NCBI RefSeq assembly: GCF_015694725.1
Contig: NZ_JADQDQ010000001.1
Coordinates: 434,001 to 498,000 of the forward strand
DNA: 64,000 nucleotides
Source: Hymenobacter jeongseonensis
Lineage (GTDB): Bacteria; Bacteroidota; Bacteroidia; Cytophagales; Hymenobacteraceae
Reading direction: 5' to 3'
Each line of letters begins with the position of its first letter. The first letter of the stretch is position 1. The notes under the pieces were generated by a model, which saw only the letters and a list, made by a program, of their open reading frames with translations, had not been told where the DNA came from and made no database searches. Positions 1 through 7,394 of the stretch are shown one piece after another. The translations under genes were made by a program, and so were the position numbers.

Positions 1-2
1 TG

Positions 3-911
3 AATGCGCCCCTGACCTTCCGCGATGCCACTGGCCAAGTACGCCAAGTGCCCATCAGCTCCGTGGCCGATGTGACCTACGGCACCACCTACGGCGGCAT
101 CAAGCGCAAAGACGTGAAGCGCGTGATTACCATTTCCTCGAACGTGCTCAACGGCTTCACTGGCCCCGACGTGGTGACCAACATCAAGCAGGCCCTCACG
201 GCCTTCCCCACGCCGGCTGGCTACACCATCAAAATGGGCGGCGCCGAAGAAGACCAGAAGGAAACCAGCGACTTCCTGCCGCTGGCCGGTCTGGGCGCGT
301 TGGGTCTGATTTTCATCATCTTGGTGACGCAGTTCAACTCGTTCAGCAAGCCGCTCATCATCCTGTCGGAGGTAATCTTCTCCATCGCCGGCGTGCTATT
401 CGGCCTGGCCATCACGGGCATGAACATCAGCATCGTGATGACGGGCGTGGGCATCATTGCCTTGGCCGGTATTGTGGTGAAAAACGGCATTCTGTTGGTG
501 GAATTCACCGACATGCTGCGCTCGCAGGGTATGCCCTTGCGCGAAGCCATCATCTTGGCCGGCCGCACCCGCCTGAACCCGGTGATTCTGACGGCCACGG
601 CCGCCATCCTGGGCCTCATCCCGCTGGCCATTGGCCTGAACATCGACTTCTATGAGCTGTTCAATTCCGGCAACCCGCACTTTTTCATTGGCGGCGAGTC
701 AGTAGTATTCTGGGGCCCGCTGGCCTGGACCATCATTTTCGGTCTGAGCTTCGCCACGGTTATTACCCTGGTGGTGGTGCCGGTCATGTATTTGCTGACC
801 GAAACCCTCAAAGGAAAAATTACCGGAAAAAACCCCGACACTCTTGCAACCAATTCGGAAGAAGTGGGCTCTGAAGTGGTACGGGCTGAAGACTCACGGG
901 TACTAGCCTAA
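3..911 (+). CDS. RND efflux transporter permease, C-terminal part (5' end outside window)
   Basis: This is the last 302 residues of an inner-membrane RND pump subunit (HAE1/AcrB-like), which exports drugs or other small molecules with proton antiport as part of a tripartite complex. The reading frame is open from the window edge, so the start lies upstream. Several hydrophobic segments follow a short periplasmic stretch. The signature GIVVKNGILLVEF, followed by a loop and the segment RTRLNPVILTA, is typical of the second membrane half of this family. The tail after the last membrane segment is hydrophilic. The substrate cannot be told from this part. The adaptor and outer-membrane channel genes would be expected to the left, outside the window. 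Confidence 0.93.
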   Translation, partial: NAPLTFRDATGQVRQVPISSVADVTYGTTYGGIKRKDVKRVITISSNVLNGFTGPDVVTNIKQALTAFPTPAGYTIKMGGAEEDQKETSDFLPLAGLGALGLIFIILVTQFNSFSKPLIILSEVIFSIAGVLFGLAITGMNISIVMTGVGIIALAGIVVKNGILLVEFTDMLRSQGMPLREAIILAGRTRLNPVILTATAAILGLIPLAIGLNIDFYELFNSGNPHFFIGGESVVFWGPLAWTIIFGLSFATVITLVVVPVMYLLTETLKGKITGKNPDTLATNSEEVGSEVVRAEDSRVLA

Positions 912-1026
912 CTATTTATGCGTTGTTGGAGCTCGTCGGTAGTTTTTGTTGCAGCATCAACCACCGACGGGCACCTTCACTGCCCTGCCCATACCGATTC
1001 TACGACACCTTTTTTCGCTTACCCTT

Positions 1027-1293
1027 ATGTACGTATCCACTACCAGCGCCACGCATAGCCCTTCTATAGAACAGCAGGTATTCCGAATTATCAGCAAGCG
1101 CAAGGCCATCCGGGCCAGCCGCGTGCGCAAAACTGCCAGCCTCGCCCGCGACCTGCGTTTCGACACCGTTGATGTGGTTGACATTATCCTTGAACTGGAG
1201 CGCAGCTTCAGCATCGTCATCCCCGACGAAGTACCACTTTACACTGTGGGCGACTTCGTTCGCTACGTGCGGGCGCATGCCGCCGCTGCGTAG
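1027..1293 (+). CDS. Acyl carrier protein-like protein with Thr at the usual phosphopantetheine site
   Basis: This 88-residue protein aligns by eye along the whole length of acyl carrier proteins, which carry acyl chains on a phosphopantetheine arm. It has a helix I region (SIEQQVFRII), the loop TASLARDL, the modification-site region FDTVDVVDIILELE, and helix III after IPDE. In standard carriers the site reads D-S-L/V-D. Here it is D-T-V-D, with Thr47 encoded by ACC at 1165-1167. If this is right, normal Ser pantetheinylation is not possible unless Thr is accepted. The ATG at 1027 was chosen because the coding-like sequence starts there; longer upstream starts add non-homologous residues. It may be a regulatory or structural pseudo-carrier. 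A strong hairpin terminator follows. Confidence 0.75.
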   Translation: MYVSTTSATHSPSIEQQVFRIISKRKAIRASRVRKTASLARDLRFDTVDVVDIILELERSFSIVIPDEVPLYTVGDFVRYVRAHAAAA

Positions 1294-1315
1294 ACTTTTA
1301 GTAAAATAGATATAC

Positions 1316-1352
1316 AAAAAGCCCCGGCAACATACGTTGCCGGGGCTTTTTT
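1316..1352. terminator. Bidirectional intrinsic terminator
   Basis: An 11-bp perfect stem (gccccggcaac at 1321-1331 with gttgccggggc at 1336-1346) has a 4-nt loop. It is preceded by an A run and followed by six T, so it can serve both the carrier-protein gene on the plus strand and the DUF1232 gene on the minus strand. Confidence 0.9.
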
Positions 1353-1373
1353 GTGGTTGCTACTGCGTGGAAT

Positions 1374-2141
1374 CTAGCGCACGTTGCCGCCTGTGTCGAG
1401 GGTGCCGGCATCGGGAGCGTTGCGGCTGCCTTCCCAGGTCCGAACGGTGGGGCCACTGGTTGGGCTGGTGGGCTGGGCATCGGGGCCGGCCTCGTGCACG
1501 GGACGTGGGCTGCTGCTTTCGGGCGAACCCAAGCCGGAATCCGTATTGGAGTGCTGCTGGCCCCGGTCAACGGTGCCATGCTGCTTAGCCGACTCGCGGG
1601 CGGGCTCGGGGCGCTCGGGGGCGTTGGGCGAGGCCGGACCTGCCGACATCGAAGCGGCCATGCGCTCAGCCGAAGCTTTGTGCTCTTCAGTTTCGCCTGC
1701 TACTGCCAAGGACGGACGGGTGGTTTCCCACTCGGTAAATTTGTCCATTTCAGTCTTGAGCGTAGTGGAGAACCACGCCACCAAGGCCACGTCGTCGAGC
1801 AGGCCCAGCACCGGAATAAAGTCCGGAATTAAGTCAATCGGGCTCAGGAAATAGATGAGCACGGCCACAGCAGCGGCAATGGTGGTGCCGGGCACGCCCG
1901 TGTACTCACCCGACATCGACGCCTTGATGAGCCGGAACATAGTCTGAAGGGTTTCCCAAGCCTCGTGCGCCAGCGTGCCCACGTCGTTTTTGTCGCTGGC
2001 TTTTTTGTAGGCGTCCGTCAGCAGTTGCTTCATGCGGGTGGGCTGGCGAACGTAGCCTTCCGCCGTATTCAGAAACTTCTTGAAAATAGCGGAGCCGGCA
2101 ACATCATTGCTGCTGGGGGGAGTTTGTTGGTTTTGAGCCAC
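1374..2141 (-). CDS. DUF1232 (YkvA-like) family protein
   Basis: The recognisable core is the DUF1232 motif IYFLSPIDLIPDFIPVLG followed by LLDDVALVAW. It is found in a small family of membrane-associated proteins of unknown function. A single hydrophobic segment runs into this motif. The N-terminal part is helical and charged. The C-terminal ~80 residues after the core are low-complexity, rich in Ser, Pro, Glu and Gly, and probably disordered. The GTG at 2141 (giving VAQNQQTP, 255 residues) is preferred over an in-frame ATG at 2285, because the extra 48 residues look like translated non-coding DNA. The start is uncertain. Confidence 0.75.
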   Translation of the reverse strand: MAQNQQTPPSSNDVAGSAIFKKFLNTAEGYVRQPTRMKQLLTDAYKKASDKNDVGTLAHEAWETLQTMFRLIKASMSGEYTGVPGTTIAAAVAVLIYFLSPIDLIPDFIPVLGLLDDVALVAWFSTTLKTEMDKFTEWETTRPSLAVAGETEEHKASAERMAASMSAGPASPNAPERPEPARESAKQHGTVDRGQQHSNTDSGLGSPESSSPRPVHEAGPDAQPTSPTSGPTVRTWEGSRNAPDAGTLDTGGNVR

Positions 2142-2310
2142 GGGAAGCAGAGTTAAGTAATTCGAGAGAGGATGATAGCGGCACGGTTGGCCTGTGCCTA
2201 AATACTGATTTAAGGGTTCCAAGGTTGTTAAAGAGGCCGCTATTCGTATCTGAAATGGTGAAAAGTGAACGGGGCCTCCAGCCATAAAACCACTTTAAAA
2301 ATCAAGTGAA

Positions 2311-2345
2311 AAAAAGGCCTGCTTCCGTGAAGAAACAGGCCTTTT
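2311..2345. terminator. Bidirectional intrinsic terminator
   Basis: An 8-bp stem (aaggcctg at 2314-2321, caggcctt at 2336-2343) has an A run on the left and a T run on the right. It lies between the DUF1232 gene start and the protease gene end. In the minus direction it would terminate the sigma/protease transcripts. Confidence 0.8.
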
Positions 2346-2398
2346 CAGCGTGAATAGCCGCGCAGAAAGTGGCAGCTACTCAGCAACAGATTGGAGAC

Positions 2399-3577
2399 TT
2401 ATTCAAAAACCTTTACTACGAATACGTAGTCCTGCAGTTTTTTGAGCTGCTGGGGGCGGCTGGTGCCGGCCAGCTGCCCATAGCGGGGCAGGAGGTAGGG
2501 CACGGCGGGTTTGGCCGCGGCCAGGGAATCGACGAGCCGCACCAAATACGAGGACTTGGTGGCGAAGGCCGCGCTTTGGGCGTCGTTCTGGCGGCCGCTC
2601 ACCACCCCAATCAGGTTGCCGCGCTCATCTAGCAACGGGCCGCCGGAGTTGCCCGGATTCACAGGAATGCTAACCTGGTAAAAAGCGGTGTCGCCCTGAA
2701 AGCCCGAGCGGGCACTTAAGGCGCCTTCGCCGTACACCACGTCTTCGCGGGGGTAGCCCAGCGTGTACACCCGTTCGCCCAAGTCCGCCTGGCCTTCTTT
2801 GATGGCGTAGGGCAGCCGGCCGAAACCATTGAATGTCTTGTCGGTAATGCGCAGAATGGCCAAGTCGTGCTTGCGGTCGGAGTACACCGGTTCGGCGTGG
2901 TAGCGCTTGTGGTCGTGGCCTTCTACCAGTACCGAATCAGCGCCCTGGATTACGTGGTAGCTGGTCACCAGGTAGCCTTCTGACGTCAGGGCGAAGCCCG
3001 TGCCGCTGCTTTCCTTGGCCACCGGAGGTGTCGAGCCGGCGCGGCCAAACTGGTTCAGCGTGAGCGTTAAATCTTTCTGGCTCTTCTTAATGCGTTCTAC
3101 TTCCCGTTTGAGCACGGTGTAGCCGTACATCGAAGGTTGGGTTTTGGCTGCCCGCCACCATTCCAGGCCCAGCAACGTGCAGAACACGGCCAGCACCGCC
3201 ACCGAAGCGGCCACGCCCATCGTGGCCCGGTGGCCGTTCCAGAACTCGCGCAGCCGGCGCTCGGTGCGCGAAATGCGCAGCATGGGATTCACCGAAGGCG
3301 TAAGCTTGCCGGGTTCGGTGGGGGTTGCTGCCGAAGTAAGTTCTTCTGGCGTCTCAGCGGCAAGCATGGTTGCGTGCAGGCTTTGCAACTGTTGGCGCAC
3401 CTTCTGGCGCTGGCTGTAGGCGCGCAGCGTGCTGGTCATCTCCTTAAAGTCAGCGTACCGCAGGGCCAGTGCCGGGTCGGCCGCCAGACGCGCCTCGAGG
3501 TTGGCGCGGGCGGGCCCGGCCAGCTCGCCTAGGGCGTAGGCTTCAAATAGGGCGTAATAATCTGCTTCGGTCATCAT
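2399..3577 (-). CDS. Membrane-anchored trypsin-like serine protease with anti-sigma-like N-terminal region
   Basis: A 392-residue protein in three parts. Residues 1-90 are a helical cytoplasmic region resembling anti-sigma factor domains (YYALFEAYALGELAG, then LEARLAADPALALRY). There is one membrane segment at about 118-140. A periplasmic S1-type protease domain (about 188-380) follows a short helical stalk. The catalytic triad is visible: His208 in TSYHVI, Asp238 in KHDLAIL and Ser311 in NPGNSGGPL. No PDZ domain follows. The gene lies 81 bp downstream of an ECF sigma factor gene on the same strand, so the pair probably acts together: the N-terminus would hold the sigma factor and the periplasmic protease would sense or process something. 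The enzyme class is certain from the motifs; the anti-sigma role is inference. Confidence 0.88.
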   Translation of the reverse strand: MMTEADYYALFEAYALGELAGPARANLEARLAADPALALRYADFKEMTSTLRAYSQRQKVRQQLQSLHATMLAAETPEELTSAATPTEPGKLTPSVNPMLRISRTERRLREFWNGHRATMGVAASVAVLAVFCTLLGLEWWRAAKTQPSMYGYTVLKREVERIKKSQKDLTLTLNQFGRAGSTPPVAKESSGTGFALTSEGYLVTSYHVIQGADSVLVEGHDHKRYHAEPVYSDRKHDLAILRITDKTFNGFGRLPYAIKEGQADLGERVYTLGYPREDVVYGEGALSARSGFQGDTAFYQVSIPVNPGNSGGPLLDERGNLIGVVSGRQNDAQSAAFATKSSYLVRLVDSLAAAKPAVPYLLPRYGQLAGTSRPQQLKKLQDYVFVVKVFE

Positions 3578-3658
3578 GGGTAATAGCTACCAGTGCGGGA
3601 CCGGCGGCGGTAAGCAAACTGAATGTTCTACGGGCAACGGGCCCGTAGCTAAAAACTT

Positions 3659-4267
3659 TCAGATAGATTCTTCTTTATAGTGGGTAAAAAATAGTTTTTT
3701 CAAGCGCACCAGGCACTTATACTTCTGATTTTTAGCATTATCGGCATTGGTGTAGCCAAATTCTGCGGTTAAATCCTGCATCGATTTGTCGAGCAGGTAA
3801 AAGCCTTCTAAAAGCGAGCGGCACGGCTCGCCGAGGTGGTTGAGGGCCTCGCTCATGGTATCGAAGCGGCGGTCCTGTTCCTCGGCGGCAAGCAGGTCTT
3901 CCTCGGCCCCGGTGTTCAGGTAGGGGCCGTGCTCCTCGTCGTCGAGCAAACGCACGCCGAAGCGGCTTTTGCTGGTCAAACGCTTGAGCCACAAGCGGCG
4001 ACACACGGCGTAGAGGTAAGTTTTAATCTGGCAGCTGAGCTCCAGGGAGCCGTCGCGAACTTTCTCATAAAATACCACCACGCCTTCCTGGTACACGTCC
4101 TGGGCGTCGTCGTCCGTGCCGCTGTTTTGCAGCACGAAGTGGGACACCATGGGCCAATGCAACCGGTAGAGGTGGGCCAGGGCCCGCTCGTCGCCGTTGC
4201 GGATGGCTGCAATCAGTGCGTCGTCAGTAGGAGTCAAAGGAGAGGAAGTTGGATTGCTCCTGCTCAT
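3659..4267 (-). CDS. ECF-type RNA polymerase sigma factor
   Basis: This 202-residue protein has sigma region 2 at about 27-95 (core-binding helix DDAQDVYQEGVVVFYEK, then IKTYLYAVCRRLWLKR for -10 recognition). Region 4 spans about 136-195, with a helix-turn-helix around SMQDLTAEFGYTNADN. Regions 1 and 3 are absent, as in all ECF sigmas. ECF factors direct RNA polymerase to stress or envelope regulons and are normally held by a membrane anti-sigma. The next gene downstream, a membrane protease with an anti-sigma-like N-terminus, is the obvious candidate partner. The linker between regions 2 and 4 (about 105-135) is long and acidic. Confidence 0.93.
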   Translation of the reverse strand: MSRSNPTSSPLTPTDDALIAAIRNGDERALAHLYRLHWPMVSHFVLQNSGTDDDAQDVYQEGVVVFYEKVRDGSLELSCQIKTYLYAVCRRLWLKRLTSKSRFGVRLLDDEEHGPYLNTGAEEDLLAAEEQDRRFDTMSEALNHLGEPCRSLLEGFYLLDKSMQDLTAEFGYTNADNAKNQKYKCLVRLKKLFFTHYKEESI

Positions 4268-4403
4268 TCACTTTCGGGGGTTAATACAGATAAAGGCTAC
4301 AAGTAACCCACTAAAATAATTTTTTATCGACCGGGTTACCTTTTCGGCAAGCCAGAATAAAGGGCAGTTTTTGAGTTAACCCACTTTCAAAATTACCCCC
4401 AAA

Positions 4404-4637
4404 ATGAAGAACCTGATTAAAGTTGCTGCCCTGGGCCTCGCCCTAACTGCTGGTCTGACCTCGTGCGAGTCGAAGACGACCGAAACCACCACCGTTGAGG
4501 CTCCTGCTACGACCGAGACCACCACTACCACCACCACCGACACCACCATGACGGCTGCTCCCGCTACGGATGCTACCGTTCCTGCTACCACGGAGGCTTC
4601 GAGCACCACCACCACCACCACCGAAGCTCCTAAGTAG
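4404..4637 (+). CDS. Threonine-rich micro-lipoprotein
   Basis: A 77-residue exported lipoprotein. The signal peptide MKNLIKVAALGLALTAGLTS ends at Cys21 (lipobox LTSC). The mature part of 57 residues is about half Thr, with Glu, Ala and Pro, and has no predicted fold. A D-T-T site matches the Bacteroidota O-glycosylation pattern D-(S/T)-(A/I/L/M/T/V), so it could be a glycosylated surface peptide, though this is inference. The function is unknown. Because the coding strand is rich in ACC and ACT codons, the antisense strand is also open by accident. A strong terminator follows the stop. Confidence 0.75.
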   Translation: MKNLIKVAALGLALTAGLTSCESKTTETTTVEAPATTETTTTTTTDTTMTAAPATDATVPATTEASSTTTTTTEAPK

Positions 4638-4680
4638 TTGACTGCTGGCTTCGTGCCAGCTCATTACTAGCTGATTCAAA

Positions 4681-4722
4681 GCAGCCCGATTTTTCCGCAA
4701 GGAAAAGTCGGGCTGCTTTTTT
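4681..4722 (+). terminator. Intrinsic terminator of the Thr-rich lipoprotein gene
   Basis: A 16-bp stem, with one G-T pair, runs from gcagcccga at 4681 to tcgggctgc ending at 4716. The loop is gcaa and six T follow. It lies 43 nt after the stop codon. Confidence 0.9.
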
Positions 4723-4819
4723 GTGCTTGGGCGCGGCGCTGCCAGTGCACGGAGCAAGTTTTCAAAATTGATAAAAAGCAGTTTCTGTTAAGCCCGGCAT
4801 TAAAATACTAAGTGCAAGC

Positions 4820-5857
4820 TCAGCTGATTAAAGCAAGTAAGTCAGCGGCTATGCCGGGCCAGGGTTGGTGCAGGTTGAGGGTGACGACCCGCACCGGATG
4901 GCCGCCCAAGGTGTAGCGCACATCCACGTTTTGGGTGGCGGCAGGGTATAGGATGATGCCTTCGAGGGCCTGCGCGGGCGCCGGGCGCTGGTTCTGGAGA
5001 TAGGCGTAGAGTTGGTAGAGGTGCGGGGCAATGAGCCGCTGCCGGTCGTAGCGGGTGCGCAAGGCGGCAGCGTAATATTTGGTGTCGAGGATGATTTTAC
5101 GGTCAGGTGCTTCGAGGGTCGTGTCCGTGAGCATGGTGGGCAGCAGCGCCAGGTCATCGGTTTGTCCCTGGGCTTGCCAGCTGATGGTTTCGGCATAAAC
5201 GCGGTAGCGGCGCTGCTCGCGGCGAAAAAAATTGCGGGTGAACTGCTCAAACAGCCGGGCCATGAAGACTTCGTCGCGGCGAAAGTCAGCGAAGCGGCTG
5301 CGGCCCTGCGCGGTGGGTTCGGGCAGGGCAATCTGCCACACCAGCTCGCACACGTGCAGCAGGAAAGCTCCCGCACTACTCGGCCTTTGCCGCCGCAACT
5401 CCCGGAATGTAGCCGCGGTGGGTTTGGCCGCCGTCGCCTCGTAGTAGGAAGCCGGAAACCGGCGGCGTACTTGGCTCAGCTCCCGGCGCAACGCCAGGGG
5501 TAGGTCGGCGGCACTGGCCAGGCTGGCCAGCGTTTGGGCCAGCAGGCGGTGCAAGGGCGAGTCTGGGGTTAGCTCGTCGAAAGAGCAAACGGCGCGGCCC
5601 TGTGCCAGCAACCCACGGCTCAGGCTGGGCGTCAGTTCAATGCGGCCGCGCAGGCTGGTAAGCTCCGCTTCCCGGGGCTGAAACGCGCGCGGCAGGCCGG
5701 CTTGGAGCAGGCGGCGGGTGCCGTGCAACAGCACTTGGGCAAGCATGGCCAACGGCCGATGAAACGGCGTGGCCTCGCTGGCTTCCAGCACCGCCGGCTC
5801 GGGCAGCCGGTTCCAAGCATAGCAGAGGAAGTAGTAGAGAGTGGCTACCGGTATCAT
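4820..5857 (-). CDS. mcrC: McrC-type restriction endonuclease subunit
   Basis: A 345-residue nuclease subunit of a McrBC system, which cleaves DNA carrying modified cytosines when driven by the McrB GTPase. The PD-(D/E)XK core is intact: Asp245 (in MLTDTTL), then 12 residues, then Asp258-Thr-Lys260 (ILDTKYY). This matches the D-X12-D-X-K spacing known from E. coli McrC (D244, D257, K259) and sits at almost the same positions. The N-terminal region carries the family's LRGRIEL motif (70-75). It lies 73 bp downstream of the mcrB gene on the same strand, the usual order. Confidence 0.93.
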   Translation of the reverse strand: MIPVATLYYFLCYAWNRLPEPAVLEASEATPFHRPLAMLAQVLLHGTRRLLQAGLPRAFQPREAELTSLRGRIELTPSLSRGLLAQGRAVCSFDELTPDSPLHRLLAQTLASLASAADLPLALRRELSQVRRRFPASYYEATAAKPTAATFRELRRQRPSSAGAFLLHVCELVWQIALPEPTAQGRSRFADFRRDEVFMARLFEQFTRNFFRREQRRYRVYAETISWQAQGQTDDLALLPTMLTDTTLEAPDRKIILDTKYYAAALRTRYDRQRLIAPHLYQLYAYLQNQRPAPAQALEGIILYPAATQNVDVRYTLGGHPVRVVTLNLHQPWPGIAADLLALIS

Positions 5858-5930
5858 GGAGTTATTCGGCTGGGACGGATTCCACGGGTGTTTTTCGCCA
5901 GAAGGGAAGCTATTCTATTTCAGGCAGCAG

Positions 5931-7223
5931 CTATGCCAGCAACTTGCGAAGCTGGGCCGCGGCCGTAGCTGGCTGCTCCCGCCAGTAATCTGCCAGGAGC
6001 GGCCCGATTTCCTGCTCGAATATCAGGCGAAGCCAGCTGGCAGCCTGGTCGGGTTGAGCGGGCGGCTGGCAGAAATAGCTGTGCCCAATAACAAAATCGG
6101 GCCCCAATTCCAGGTCATCAGCAATGGTGTGATTGAGGGCGGCCATGCGCGTACACAACTGCTCAACGAGAGGTCCGGGCACTTGCCGCGCCTCGAGAAA
6201 ATGCTGCAGCGGCGTTCCAAACTGGGGCTTCAATTCCACAAACGCAAAGCGGCGGCGCAGCGCATAGTCGAGCGGGCTGAGCGAGCGGTCGGCCAGATTA
6301 AGGGTGCCGATGACGTGCAGGTTGTCGGGCACGAAGAAACGGGGCGCCTCCGGGGGCGCGTAGGGCAGGCGCAGGGCGTGGGCGGGGCCGCGCTTGTCGG
6401 CCTCCAGCAGCAAGAGTAGCTCCCCAAAAATGCGGGGAACGTTGCCCCGGTTCACTTCGTCGATGAGCAGGAAGTACGGCCGCTCAGGGTCGGCGGCCGC
6501 GCGTTGGCACAGGAGCGGCAGCACGCCGGGCACGAGGTGAAAACGGCCATCAGCATCGGGCCGAAAGCCCAGAATAAAGTCCTCGTAGCCGTAGCTGGGA
6601 TGAAATTGCACCAGTTCGATGCGGCTTTCGTCCTGGGCGCCCAGCAGCAGCCACGCCAAGCGGCGCGCCAGAAAGGTTTTGCCCGTGCCGGGCGGGCCTT
6701 GCAGCAGCAGGTTGCGGCGCCGGGCCAATCCCGCCAGCGTAGCTTCCAGCTCGGTTTCGCTGATGAAAAGCTCGGCCAGAGCATCGGCGCGGGAATAAGT
6801 CGGCTCTTCGTAAGAGGCGCGCGGTTCGGCGGCTTGGGTGGGCGCAGGAGTTGCGTCCGGAGCTTCGCGGACCCGGCCCGTGTAAAGGTCTTCCGTTTGC
6901 TGGCGGGCGGTTTCCTCGCCGTCGTGAGCCGAGCCCGAGGTGAGCACGGGGCGCTTGGTGCTGATGGTGAAATCGAGTCCTTCTAGCAAGGCGTTGGTTG
7001 GGGCGCCGGCCGGGCGGGGCCAGCGGGCGGCGGGGTTGCCGGTCGCCAGGCGGTAGGCGCGCTCGGCCACGGCGCGGGGCGGGTAGCGGCGCCCGCGGTA
7101 CACCAGCTCGTAAACGGTGCCTGCAGGCAATGGCCGGCCCTCGCGGGCTATCTGGCGCAAGGCCCGCAACACTTGCTCGCGGGTAAGCAGCGGGGGCGGC
7201 TGGGCAGCAGGGGCGGAGGGCAT
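5931..7223 (-). CDS. mcrB: McrB-type GTP-dependent AAA+ restriction motor
   Basis: A 430-residue AAA+ subunit that forms the GTP-driven hexamer partnering McrC. Visible motifs are Walker A GPPGTGKT (about 176-183), Walker B LLIDEVNRGN (about 252-261), the GTP signature region TLNLADRSL (about 307-315), and the arginine-rich LDYALRRRF. The signature reads N-L-A-D instead of the common N-T-A-D. The N-terminus is not the E. coli DNA-binding domain. It has a short domain (YELVYRGRRYPPRAVAERAY, about 38-57) that resembles head domains of other modified-DNA readers, then a ~70-residue disordered linker. The ATG at 7223 is preferred over a TTG 14 codons upstream. The target modification is unknown. 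Confidence 0.92.
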   Translation of the reverse strand: MPSAPAAQPPPLLTREQVLRALRQIAREGRPLPAGTVYELVYRGRRYPPRAVAERAYRLATGNPAARWPRPAGAPTNALLEGLDFTISTKRPVLTSGSAHDGEETARQQTEDLYTGRVREAPDATPAPTQAAEPRASYEEPTYSRADALAELFISETELEATLAGLARRRNLLLQGPPGTGKTFLARRLAWLLLGAQDESRIELVQFHPSYGYEDFILGFRPDADGRFHLVPGVLPLLCQRAAADPERPYFLLIDEVNRGNVPRIFGELLLLLEADKRGPAHALRLPYAPPEAPRFFVPDNLHVIGTLNLADRSLSPLDYALRRRFAFVELKPQFGTPLQHFLEARQVPGPLVEQLCTRMAALNHTIADDLELGPDFVIGHSYFCQPPAQPDQAASWLRLIFEQEIGPLLADYWREQPATAAAQLRKLLA

Positions 7224-7278
7224 GGCGAATAGGGTAGAGCCGGAACGGGCGGCAAATTCAATCAAAAGCAGCTAAAAA

Positions 7279-7370
7279 CACGTCATGCGGAACGCCCGAA
7301 CCCATCGCTACCGCCCAAGTAAGTTATTACTCTCGTGGTAGCGATGGGTTCGGGCGTTCCGCATGATGTG
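7279..7370. repeat. Long imperfect palindrome A (REP/MITE-like)
   Basis: Arms of 34 nt (7279-7312 and 7337-7370) are complementary with one mismatch and are separated by 24 nt. The outer part of the arm reads cacgtcatgcggaacgcc. It shares design and the gtcatgc terminus with the palindrome at 17991-18094. It lies between the mcrB start and the next minus-strand gene. No open reading frame or poly-T tract accompanies it. Confidence 0.85.
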
Positions 7371-7394
7371 CTGACGGCTACGCGCTTGGACTGC

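Noticed and set aside
4376..4757. Open frames on the minus strand opposite the Thr-rich lipoprotein (poly-Val or Gly/Arg-rich)
   Set aside because: They arise from repeated ACC/ACT codons on the coding strand; they have no start context and low-complexity content, while the plus-strand frame has a perfect lipoprotein signal.
5841..6419. 192-codon plus-strand frame across the mcrB-mcrC junction
   Set aside because: It overlaps two well-supported McrBC genes on the opposite strand, and its sequence shows no domain.
7279..7370. Factor-independent terminator formed by palindrome A
   Set aside because: The stem is far longer than usual for terminators and no T run follows on either strand; the relation to two other palindromes argues for a dispersed repeat.
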